From the NCBI GenBank assembly GCA_905233785.1, contig CAJOCV010000085.1, positions 1-10,933 on the forward strand: a DNA stretch of 10,933 bases, read 5' to 3'. Origin of the DNA: an uncultured Oscillospiraceae bacterium (GTDB taxonomy: Bacteria; Bacillota; Clostridia; Oscillospirales; Oscillospiraceae). This document shows positions 1-6,712 of this stretch, one piece after another (position 1 is the stretch's first letter; each line of letters begins with the position of its first letter). The notes beneath the pieces are model-generated. The model worked only from the letters and a program-made list of their open reading frames with translations, was not told the DNA's origin and did no database searches. The position numbers and the translations under genes are program-made.

Positions 1-2
1 CG

Positions 3-206
3 ACGTCGGTGATGTGCAGGACCAAGACGCGGCGCGACTTCGCAAGCGGTGCGCCGTCCATCGAGGACGCCGTGCGCGCCATCGAGGACAATGTGTCCAA
101 GCTGCCCGCCGAACCTGAGCTGGATCTGGATTTCCAGCTGGATCTGGACAGCGCCAAGCCCGCCCGGCACAATCCCACCGATACGACCCAGCCCTTCTCA
201 CTGTGA
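3..206 (+). CDS. C-terminal end of a probable DivIVA-family cell-division protein (5' partial)
   Basis: A reading frame is open from the left edge of the window (first full codon at 3) to the TGA at 204-206, giving the last 67 residues of a protein whose start lies outside. The visible part contains a short helical-looking stretch (PSIEDAVRAIEDNVSKL), then an acidic repeat (ELDLDFQLDLDS) and a polar, probably disordered end (TDTTQPFSL). No catalytic motif is present. In many Firmicutes the gene directly upstream of ileS is divIVA, a coiled-coil protein that marks curved membranes at the division site, and DivIVA proteins often end in a variable acidic tail. The assignment therefore rests on position and composition, not on the conserved N-terminal DivIVA domain. 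An internal GTG or ATG at 9-14 could serve as a start, but the open frame to the edge makes a truncated longer gene more likely. Confidence 0.55.
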   Translation, partial: TSVMCRTKTRRDFASGAPSIEDAVRAIEDNVSKLPAEPELDLDFQLDLDSAKPARHNPTDTTQPFSL

Positions 207-229
207 GGAAACCCCTCAGAAAACTTTCT

Positions 230-273
230 GCGGGGCGCACGCAAAAGCGAGCGCCCCGCTCTTGGACTTTTTT
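230..273 (+). terminator. Intrinsic terminator after the DivIVA-like gene
   Basis: GCGGGGCGC at 230-238 pairs perfectly with GCGCCCCGC at 251-259. Inside it, CGC 240-242 pairs with GCG 247-249 around an AAAA loop, after one A/A mismatch. A six-T run lies at 268-273, eight bases after the stem, which is farther than usual. The T-run is also part of the next inverted repeat (264-301), so the two structures may compete. Confidence 0.65.
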
Positions 274-301
274 CATCTGACGGATGGCACTAAAAAAGTC
301 C
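264..301. promoter_or_regulatory. Inverted repeat in the ileS leader region
   Basis: GGACTTTTTT at 264-273 is an exact reverse complement of AAAAAAGTCC at 292-301. Within it CATC 274-277 pairs with GATG 283-286, leaving a five-base bulge (287-291), so a 14-bp stem can form. It lies 35 bases before the ileS start and uses the T-run of the upstream terminator as its left arm. It may be a bidirectional stop signal, an attenuation element or an operator; the sequence does not decide. The piece TGGCAC at 285-290 resembles the T-box core but the rest of a T-box is missing. Confidence 0.4.
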
Positions 302-336
302 GAATTATTTCACAAATTTAGGAGAATAGGATACCA

Positions 337-3150
337 ATGGCCAAGGATTATAATGCCACGCTGAACCTGCCGAAAACCGACTTTCCGATGCGCGCCGGAC
401 TGCCCAAGCGCGAGCCGGACATGCTCCGTGCCTGGGACGAGCAGGACATCTATCACGAGCTTTTGAAAAAGAACGAGGGGCATCCCCGCTTCGCCCTGCA
501 CGACGGCCCTCCGTTTTCCAACGGCGATATTCACATGGGCCACGCGCTCAACAAGTCCATCAAGGACTTCATTATCCGCTCTTATGCGATGCGCGGCTAT
601 TACACGCCCTATATCCCCGGCTGGGACAACCACGGTATGCCGATCGAGAGCGCTATCATTAAGGAACAGAAGCTCAACCACAAGGCCATGTCCGTCTCCG
701 ACTTTCGCAGCGCCTGCCACGACTATGCGGAAAAGTACGTCCAGCGCCAGATGGCCGGCTTCCGGCGTCTCGGCATCCTGGGCGACTGGGAGCACCCCTA
801 TAAGACCATGAACAAGAGCTTCGAGGCCGAGGAGACCCGGATCTTCGGGCGGATGTACAAGAAGGGCTATATCTACAAGGGACTCAAGCCCGTCTACTGG
901 TGCCCCAAGGATGAAACCGCTCTCGCCGAGGCTGAGATCGAATACCAGGACGACCCCTGCACGACCGTCTATGTGAAGTTTGCCATGGGCGACGACAAGG
1001 GCAGGCTCGCCCATCTGGACACCTCGCGTCTCTTCTTCCTGATCTGGACCACGACGATCTGGACGCTGCCCGGCAATATCGGCATCTCCCTGCACCCGGA
1101 CGAGAGCTATGCGATTGTCAAAGCCCCCAACGGCGAGAGCTATATTCTGGCCGAGCCGCTGGTGGAGAAGGTCATGAAGATCGGCGGCTTTGACAGCTAT
1201 GAGGTCGTTGAGACCCATCCCGGCTCCTTCTTCGAGTATATGCAGGCGTGCCACCCCTTCCTCGACAAACCCAGTCTCATTATGAACGCGGACTATGTCA
1301 CGATGGAGGACGGCACCGGCTGCGTGCACACCGCGCCCGGCTTCGGCGCCGACGACTATAAAACCTGCATGCGCTACGGCACTGAGCTGGTCGTTCCCGT
1401 GGACGATCAGGGCCGCCATACCGACTATGCCGGCAAGTACGCCGGACTGAAGACCGACGAGTCGAATCCGATCATCCTGGCCGACATGAAAGCCGCGGGC
1501 AGTCTCTTCGCCTCGGCGGAGATCACGCACAGCTATCCCCACTGCTGGCGCTGCAAGAGCCCGATCATCTTCCGCGCGACCCCGCAGTGGTTCTGCTCGG
1601 TCGAGGCCTTTAAGGACGAGGCTGTCCGCGCCTGCGACGACGTGAAATGGCTGCCGGCCTGGGGCAAGGAGCGCATGATCGCCATGATCCGCGAGCGCGC
1701 CGACTGGTGCATCTCCCGCCAGCGCCGCTGGGGACTGCCGATCCCGGTGTTCTATTGCGAGGACTGCGGCAAGCCCATCTGCACCGACGAGACGATCGAA
1801 TCCGTTGCCGCTATTTATGAAAAGGACGGCAGCAACGCCTGGTTTGACCGCGAGGCGGCCGAGCTGCTGCCCGAGGGCTTTGTCTGCCCGCACTGCGGCG
1901 GCAGGCACTTTACGAAAGAGACCAACACGCTCGACGGCTGGTTTGACTCCGGCTCGAGCCACTTCGCCTCGATGCAGCGCGACCAGGGCTTCTGGCCGGC
2001 CGACATGTATCTCGAGGGCGGCGACCAATACCGCGGCTGGTTCCAGTCGAGCCTGCTGACGGCTGTCGGCGCGCTCGGCAAGGGCGCCCCCTACCGCGAA
2101 TGCCTGACCCACGGCTGGACCGTGGACGAGAAGGGCCGCACGATGCACAAATCGCTCGGCAACGGCGTTGACCCGGCCGACCTCATCAAGGAATTCGGCG
2201 CCGATATGGTTCGTCTCTGGGCCGGCTCCGCCGACTACCATGTGGACGTGCGCTGCTCCAAGGAGATCTTCAAGCAGCTCAGCCAGAACTACCTCAAGTT
2301 CCGCAACACCGCCCGCTACTGCCTCGGCAACCTCGACGGCTTTGACGCAAACAAGCTGGTAGCCCCGGCGGATATGCTGCCGCTGGATCGCTGGGCGGTC
2401 ACCAAGCTCAACGAGCTGATGGAGAAGGTGGAGAGCGCGTATCAGAACTATGAGTTCCACGTCATCTCCCATGCCATCAACGATTTCTGCGTGGTGGAGC
2501 TGAGTAGCTTCTACCTCGACATCATCAAGGATCGCCTCTACTGCGAGGAGCGCGACGGCTTGAAGCGCCGCAGCGCCCAGACCGCCCTGTACCTGATCCT
2601 CGACACGCTGACCAAGATGTTCGCGCCGATCCTCGCCTTCACCTGCGATGAGATCTGGCTCGCCATGCCCCATAGAGAGGGCGACGATGCGCGCAACGTC
2701 GTTCTCAATCAGATGAACAAGCCCTTTGCCGACTACGCCCTGCCCGCGCAGGAGATGAGCCGCTGGGAGAAGCTCATTGCCCTGCGCAATGAAGTCAACG
2801 GCGTGATCGAGTCCGCCCGTGCCCAGAAGCGCATCGGCAAGCCCCTTGAGGCCGCCGTTACGCTGCACGCCGGGACGCAGGACGCGAAGGAAACGGTCGA
2901 GCAGCTGAGCGACATGGATCTCGCGGAGCTCTTCATCGTGTCCGAGTGCCTGATCCGCGAGGATCAGGGCGAGGGCGAGACCGCCGCCTCCGGCGCGAGC
3001 GCGCAGGTTCCGGGGCTCGGCATCTCTGTTGTCGAGGCTCCCGGCGTAAAGTGCCCCCGCTGCTGGAAGCACGCCGCCGATGCCGATCCCGAGACGGGGC
3101 TTTGCCCGCGCTGCGCATCCGTGCTGGCGAAACGCGGCGATATTGCATAA
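337..3150 (+). CDS. ileS: Isoleucyl-tRNA synthetase
   Basis: This cytoplasmic class I aminoacyl-tRNA synthetase (937 residues, normal for the bacterial type) charges tRNA-Ile with isoleucine using ATP. The ATP-binding HIGH motif is HMGH at residues 66-69. The CP1 editing domain follows, with the Thr-rich WTTTIWTLP at 237-245 and GTGCVHTAPG at 326-335, and removes mis-charged valine. WCISRQRRWGLPIP marks the second half of the catalytic core. The KMSKS loop reads TMHKS at 602-606, a departure from the textbook motif. A Cys4 pair (C474/C477 and C517/C520) in the insertion before DGWFDSGSSH suggests one zinc site, and the C-terminal CPRC (906-909) and CPRC (923-926) form the usual C-terminal zinc finger. 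The ATG at 337 is preceded by AGGAG (320-324) at 12 bases, slightly long, and the N-terminus MAKDYNATLNLPKTDFPMR is typical. No full T-box leader is visible. It probably ends its own transcript or reads through the 213-bp gap into lspA. Confidence 0.97.
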   Translation: MAKDYNATLNLPKTDFPMRAGLPKREPDMLRAWDEQDIYHELLKKNEGHPRFALHDGPPFSNGDIHMGHALNKSIKDFIIRSYAMRGYYTPYIPGWDNHGMPIESAIIKEQKLNHKAMSVSDFRSACHDYAEKYVQRQMAGFRRLGILGDWEHPYKTMNKSFEAEETRIFGRMYKKGYIYKGLKPVYWCPKDETALAEAEIEYQDDPCTTVYVKFAMGDDKGRLAHLDTSRLFFLIWTTTIWTLPGNIGISLHPDESYAIVKAPNGESYILAEPLVEKVMKIGGFDSYEVVETHPGSFFEYMQACHPFLDKPSLIMNADYVTMEDGTGCVHTAPGFGADDYKTCMRYGTELVVPVDDQGRHTDYAGKYAGLKTDESNPIILADMKAAGSLFASAEITHSYPHCWRCKSPIIFRATPQWFCSVEAFKDEAVRACDDVKWLPAWGKERMIAMIRERADWCISRQRRWGLPIPVFYCEDCGKPICTDETIESVAAIYEKDGSNAWFDREAAELLPEGFVCPHCGGRHFTKETNTLDGWFDSGSSHFASMQRDQGFWPADMYLEGGDQYRGWFQSSLLTAVGALGKGAPYRECLTHGWTVDEKGRTMHKSLGNGVDPADLIKEFGADMVRLWAGSADYHVDVRCSKEIFKQLSQNYLKFRNTARYCLGNLDGFDANKLVAPADMLPLDRWAVTKLNELMEKVESAYQNYEFHVISHAINDFCVVELSSFYLDIIKDRLYCEERDGLKRRSAQTALYLILDTLTKMFAPILAFTCDEIWLAMPHREGDDARNVVLNQMNKPFADYALPAQEMSRWEKLIALRNEVNGVIESARAQKRIGKPLEAAVTLHAGTQDAKETVEQLSDMDLAELFIVSECLIREDQGEGETAASGASAQVPGLGISVVEAPGVKCPRCWKHAADADPETGLCPRCASVLAKRGDIA

Positions 3151-3151
3151 A

Positions 3152-3321
3152 AAATTTGTAACTATTCAGTCTTGCGTGGCTACAAAATCAAATCTGTTTT
3201 TTCCGGGGGCGTGTACCTCGGAAAAAACACTTCTCGCCCCGCAAGTGTGCGAGCGTTCCCCCGCCGCGAGTGCGCGCAGACGATTTAGTCCCGGAACGGG
3301 ACTGAATCGTTACAAAAATTT
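3152..3321. repeat. MITE-like non-coding element with terminal inverted repeats between ileS and lspA
   Basis: The ileS-lspA gap holds no gene. Its ends match in inverted orientation: AAATTTGTAACTATTCAGTC (3152-3171) against GACTGAATCGTTAC (3300-3313) and the following AAAAATTT (3314-3321). The match covers about 20 bases with one mismatch and a two-base length difference. Two local hairpins lie inside: TTTTTTCCG 3197-3205 with CGGAAAAAA 3219-3227 (9 bp, extending by three further pairs), and CGATTTAGTCCCG 3281-3293 with CGGGACTGAATCG 3297-3309 (13 bp with one G-T pair, loop GAA). The right terminal arm can thus pair either with its neighbour or with the far left end. The element starts directly after the ileS stop. 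This architecture fits a miniature mobile element or a structured RNA; no transposase or clear target-site duplication is seen. Confidence 0.55.
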
Positions 3322-3363
3322 CAGTTTCCCGGTGTCCAAAGGGAAAACGGATAGGAGAAAGAT

Positions 3364-4368
3364 ATGCTGTACGCAATCATCGGCGTTTTGGTCATCATCG
3401 CCGACCAATGGGTCAAGTTCTGGGTTCAGGGTCACGTCAGTATGGAATCTGTGGGCGAGCCCTTCATCCCCGGTATCCTGAGCCTTGTAAATCTGCACAA
3501 CGACGGCGCTGCCTTCAGCTTTTTGAGCGGCAGCAACGCCCGCATCCCCTTTATCATCCTGACCGGCGTGTTCGTCGTGGCCGTCATCATCGCACTCGCG
3601 ACGAAGTTTATCTCCGGCCGCCTCGCGCGCTGGAGCATCGTGCTGGTCGCCGCGGGGGGCCTCTCCAACTGCATTGACCGTGTGATCTACGGCTACGTGC
3701 AGGATATGTTCAAAACCGAATTTATGAGCTTCCCGGTCTTCAACCTCGCCGACGTGTTCATCACGGTCTTCTGTATCATCTTTGTTCTGGCAATCCTGTT
3801 TGAACGTGAGCAGGATGAGGAGGACGAGGACGATTTCTATGAGGAAGAGGAAGAGGAGCGGCCCCGCCGCGCCAAACGCGCCGCCAGGCGCAGCGCTGCC
3901 GAGGTCAAGGCCAAGGCCAGAAAACAGCGCGATTACGAGGACGACGAATACGAGGAGTACAAGGCCGCCCGTGCCGCCCGCCAGCGCCAGCAAGCGCAGG
4001 CCAAAGCCCAGGCTCAGGCCAAGGCTCGCGCGCAAGAGCAGCCCGTTCGCCCCGCTCCGCAGAACACCCGCGCCGTGGAGCATAGCAACGAGGATCCCTT
4101 TGCCGAGTGGGAACGCGCCAATGCGCGTGTGCAGCAGGCGCAGCAGCCCGCGCCGCAGCCGGTACAGCAGCCCGCGCCGCAGCCGGTACAGCAGCCCGCG
4201 CCGCGCCCTGTACAGCGTCCCGTACAGCAGCCCGCGCCGCAGCCGACGCCGCGCCCTGTACAGCGTCCCGTACAGCAGCCCGCGCCGCAGCCGGTACAGC
4301 CGGTACAGCAGCCGAAGGCAGCCGCCGAAGAGTTCTCCCTCGAGGACATTCTCGCGGAGTTTAAGTAA
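3364..4368 (+). CDS. lspA: Lipoprotein signal peptidase (signal peptidase II) with long charged and Pro/Gln-rich C-terminal tail
   Basis: LspA is an inner-membrane aspartyl protease that cleaves the signal peptide from diacylglyceryl-modified prolipoproteins. Residues 1-147 are the whole enzyme: four membrane helices (about 2-21, 61-80, 88-104, 126-147), D14 in the first helix, NDGAAFSF at 46-53, and the two catalytic aspartates, D105 in SNCIDR and D130 in FNLAD. Usual LspA proteins are about 150-170 residues, but this one has 334. The extra part runs from an acidic block (EDEDDFYEEEEEE, about 153-165) through a basic Arg/Ala stretch, a Lys/Ala/Gln helix-like region (about 178-224), NEDPFAEWERAN (242-253), Pro/Gln repeats (261-317) and finally EEFSLEDILAEFK. 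The tail would lie in the cytoplasm. AGGAG at 3353-3357 supports the ATG at 3364 (6-base spacing). The stop lies three bases before rluD, so the two are very likely co-transcribed. Function of the tail is unknown. Confidence 0.93.
   Translation: MLYAIIGVLVIIADQWVKFWVQGHVSMESVGEPFIPGILSLVNLHNDGAAFSFLSGSNARIPFIILTGVFVVAVIIALATKFISGRLARWSIVLVAAGGLSNCIDRVIYGYVQDMFKTEFMSFPVFNLADVFITVFCIIFVLAILFEREQDEEDEDDFYEEEEEERPRRAKRAARRSAAEVKAKARKQRDYEDDEYEEYKAARAARQRQQAQAKAQAQAKARAQEQPVRPAPQNTRAVEHSNEDPFAEWERANARVQQAQQPAPQPVQQPAPQPVQQPAPRPVQRPVQQPAPQPTPRPVQRPVQQPAPQPVQPVQQPKAAAEEFSLEDILAEFK
4141..4314 (+). repeat. Tandem 24-bp repeats coding for QPAPQPVQ units in lspA
   Basis: Within lspA the eight-residue unit QPAPQPVQ (24 bp) occurs at residues 261-268 and 269-276, in a variant form QPAPRPVQ at 277-284, and again at 289-296 and 305-312, interspersed with RPVQ half units. 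The DNA copies are nearly identical, including synonymous positions (CAGCAGCCCGCGCCGCAGCC recurs). This points to recent slippage or unequal recombination rather than old divergent repeats. Length is expected to vary between strains. Confidence 0.85.
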
Positions 4369-4371
4369 GAT

Positions 4372-5298
4372 ATGGACGAGAGGACAATTATCCTCACCGT
4401 CACAGCAGAGGAGAGCGGCGATCGTATCGACGCTCTCCTTGCGCGTCGTATGGAGGAGTTGAGCCGCAGCGCCGTCCAGCGCCTGCTGGAGGAGGGCTGC
4501 GTGCTGCGCGCAGGCGCGCCGGTGAAGAAGAACTATAAGTGCGCGGCCGGGGACTGTATCAGCCTTCTGCTGCCGGAGACAGAGGATGCGCCGCTTGTGG
4601 CGCAGGAGATCCCGCTGGACGTGGTCTTTGAGGATCAGGATGTGATCGTGGTGAACAAGCCCCGGGGCATGGTGGTGCACCCTGCGCCCGGGCATCCCGA
4701 CGGGACACTGGTCAACGCCCTTCTTTGGCATTGCGGGGACAGCCTCTCCGGCATCGGCGGTGAGAAGCGCCCCGGTATTGTCCACCGCATTGACAAGGAT
4801 ACGTCGGGGCTGCTGATCGCGGCGAAGAACGATTTTGCCCATCAGGCGCTCTCCGCCCAGCTTGCAGACCGCAGCTTGTCGCGGGTGTATGAGGCTGTGG
4901 CGCTGGGCGCCTTCCGGGAGGAGGCGGGCACGGTGAACAAGCCCATTGGCCGCCATCCCACGGATCGCAAGCGCATGGCCGTGACGGAGAAGCATTCCCG
5001 CCCCGCCGTGACACACTGGGAGGTCATCGCCCGCTACCGGGGCTACACCCATATCCGCTGCATCCTCGAGACCGGACGCACCCACCAGATCCGCGTTCAC
5101 ATGGCGAGCATCGGACATCCGCTGCTGGGGGATTCTACCTACGGCGCGCCCTCGCCCGACAAGGGACTGGAGGGACAGTGCCTTCACGCAAGGCGATTGA
5201 AATTCGTACACCCCCGCACCGGTGAGCATGTGGAGCTGGAGAGTCCGCTTCCGGCGTATTTTGAGGATGTGCTGGCAAGGTTGGGGCAGGAGATATGA
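4372..5298 (+). CDS. rluD: RluA/RluD-family ribosomal large subunit pseudouridine synthase
   Basis: This 308-residue enzyme isomerises uridine to pseudouridine in structured RNA, most likely 23S rRNA. The N-terminal ~70 residues form an S4 RNA-binding domain (SGDRIDALLARRM...SRSAVQRLLEEG). The catalytic domain has the hallmark HRIDKDTSGLL with the catalytic aspartate at residue 141, followed by RTHQIRVHMASIGHPLLGD. Length is normal for the family. The gene next to lspA in Firmicutes is an RluD-type gene (ylyB in Bacillus subtilis), which agrees with the position here. The exact target uridines cannot be read from the sequence. The ATG at 4372 follows the lspA stop by three bases; GGAG at 4356-4359 lies 12 bases upstream inside lspA, so translational coupling is likely. 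The stop overlaps the MATE gene start as ATGA. Confidence 0.92.
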   Translation: MDERTIILTVTAEESGDRIDALLARRMEELSRSAVQRLLEEGCVLRAGAPVKKNYKCAAGDCISLLLPETEDAPLVAQEIPLDVVFEDQDVIVVNKPRGMVVHPAPGHPDGTLVNALLWHCGDSLSGIGGEKRPGIVHRIDKDTSGLLIAAKNDFAHQALSAQLADRSLSRVYEAVALGAFREEAGTVNKPIGRHPTDRKRMAVTEKHSRPAVTHWEVIARYRGYTHIRCILETGRTHQIRVHMASIGHPLLGDSTYGAPSPDKGLEGQCLHARRLKFVHPRTGEHVELESPLPAYFEDVLARLGQEI

Positions 5299-6683
5299 CG
5301 CAAAAAACGACAAAAAGGGCGATGGCCTTTCGGTCGCTTTTGCCGGCGGTGGCAGCCCTCGCCTGGCCGACGATGCTGGAGCAGCTCATGCAGACCGCCG
5401 TGCAGTATATCGACACCGCCATGGTCGGCTCCCTCGGCACCGCGGCGACCGCCGCCGTCGGGAGCACCGTGACGGTCAACTGGCTGATCGGCAGCTCTGT
5501 CTCCGCCTTCGGCGTGGGCTTTCTCGGCTACATCTCCCAGGCGATCGGCGCAAAGGAGCCGACCAGAGCGCGCAAAGCCGCGGCGCAATCGGTGTTAATG
5601 GTTCTGGCGGCGGGACTTCTTTTTACAGCGCTGACGCTGTCGCTCAGCGGCCTGATCCCGGCCTGGATGCAGGTGACGCCCTCGCTGCGCCCTCTCGCAA
5701 GCCGCTATTTCTTCATCCTGTATCTGCCCATGCTGCCTCGCGCGGCCAGCATCATCTTCGGCACGGTGCTTCGCGCCGCCGGAGATTCAAAAACGCCCAT
5801 GCGCGTGGGCGTGGGCGTGAATCTCATCAATGTGACGCTGAATTTTCTGCTGATTTACAAGACGCGGCAGCTCACGCTCTTCGGGCAAAGCTTCACCGTC
5901 TGGGGCGCGGGGCTCGGCGTCGTCGGCGCGGCGGCTGCCAGCGCGGCCGCCTTCCTTTTCGGCGGGCTGGCCATCACGATCGCGTTTTATCGCCATCCGC
6001 TCATTTCCCCGCGCGGCCTCTCACTGAAGCTCGATAAAAAGGTGCTCTTGCCCTGCCTGCGGGTAGCCTTTCCCAATATGCTGCAGCGCTTTGGCACCTC
6101 GCTGGGCTATGTGGCCTTCGCCGCCATGATCAACGCCCTCGGCGAGACCGCCACCGCCGCCCACACCATCGCCAACACCGTGGAGTCCGCCTTCTACATC
6201 CCCGGCTACGGGATGCAGACCGCCGCCGCCACCCTCACCGGAAACGCTGTCGGCGCCGGGGATCGCGAGCGGGTGAAGGCGCAGGCTCGGGTGATCTTCC
6301 TGTGTGAAGTGGGGCTGATGCTGATCTCCGGCTCGCTGCTCTTCGCCTTTGCGCCGACGATGGTGGGGCTATTCAGCCGGGACGCCGCGGTCATCCTTCT
6401 GGGCAGCACCGTGCTGCGCATGGTGGCCTGCTCGGAGCCGTTTTATGGCGTGAGTATCGTGATCGAGGGGATGCTTCAGGGCGTGGGCAAGACGGCGGTA
6501 CCCTTCGTGTTCAACATCATCGGCATGTGGGGGGTGCGCATTGTGGGCACCTTTGTCTGCACGCGGCTTCTCGGCCTTGGCCTCATTTCCGCCTGGGGCT
6601 GCATGATCGGGCACAATATGCTGCTGTTTGTGCTGTTTGTGTGCTATTTCCGCCGGGGAAGATGGAATCCCCTGGGACGATGA
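5295..6683 (+). CDS. MATE-family multidrug/metabolite efflux transporter
   Basis: This 462-residue polytopic membrane protein belongs to the MATE (multi antimicrobial extrusion) group, which exports cationic or other organic compounds in exchange for Na+ or H+. The two MatE halves are visible: the N-terminal half opens with LAWPTMLEQLMQTAVQYIDT and AMVGSLGTAATAAVG, and the second half contains VAFPNMLQRFGTSLGYVAF and GYGMQTAAATLTGNAVGAGD. About 12 hydrophobic helices are expected from the alternating hydrophobic stretches. The substrate cannot be predicted. The start at 5295 overlaps the rluD stop by four bases, but AGGAG (5288-5292) sits only two bases before that ATG. The next in-frame ATG, at 5322 (residue 10), is a possible alternative, though it has only a weak upstream site. 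As the last gene of the lspA operon it ends at a hairpin facing clpC. Confidence 0.92.
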   Translation: MTQKTTKRAMAFRSLLPAVAALAWPTMLEQLMQTAVQYIDTAMVGSLGTAATAAVGSTVTVNWLIGSSVSAFGVGFLGYISQAIGAKEPTRARKAAAQSVLMVLAAGLLFTALTLSLSGLIPAWMQVTPSLRPLASRYFFILYLPMLPRAASIIFGTVLRAAGDSKTPMRVGVGVNLINVTLNFLLIYKTRQLTLFGQSFTVWGAGLGVVGAAAASAAAFLFGGLAITIAFYRHPLISPRGLSLKLDKKVLLPCLRVAFPNMLQRFGTSLGYVAFAAMINALGETATAAHTIANTVESAFYIPGYGMQTAAATLTGNAVGAGDRERVKAQARVIFLCEVGLMLISGSLLFAFAPTMVGLFSRDAAVILLGSTVLRMVACSEPFYGVSIVIEGMLQGVGKTAVPFVFNIIGMWGVRIVGTFVCTRLLGLGLISAWGCMIGHNMLLFVLFVCYFRRGRWNPLGR

Positions 6684-6710
6684 GGTGGATGTGAACAACA
6701 CATCCACCTT
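6683..6710. terminator. Hairpin between the convergent MATE and clpC genes
   Basis: AGGTGGATGTG (6683-6693) and CACATCCACCT (6699-6709) form a perfect 11-bp stem with an AACAA loop. The stem starts at the last base of the MATE stop codon, and clpC ends at 6713. The plus side is followed by the weak AT-rich stretch TTAATTAT and the minus side has no T-run, so it is an atypical terminator, perhaps shared by both genes. Confidence 0.5.
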
Positions 6711-6712
6711 AA

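Noticed and set aside
207..336. T-box riboswitch before ileS
   Set aside because: Only TGGCAC resembles the core; the 130-base gap contains a terminator and an inverted repeat but no Stem I with an isoleucine specifier or antiterminator helix A2.
310..3072. 920-codon open frame antisense to ileS
   Set aside because: It is the mirror of a GC-rich gene with strong codon bias; the translation is dominated by Ala, Val, Leu, Gly, Arg and His without any domain, while the plus strand encodes a full IleRS.
3188..3376. Minus-strand 62-codon open frame between ileS and lspA
   Set aside because: It lies inside the inverted-repeat element, extends into lspA, and has low-complexity Arg/Gly/Lys composition with no supporting start site.
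3310..5313. 667-codon open frame antisense to lspA and rluD
   Set aside because: It spans two clear genes on the other strand and its repeats (RRGLLYGTLYRAR) are the complement of the lspA Pro/Gln repeats.
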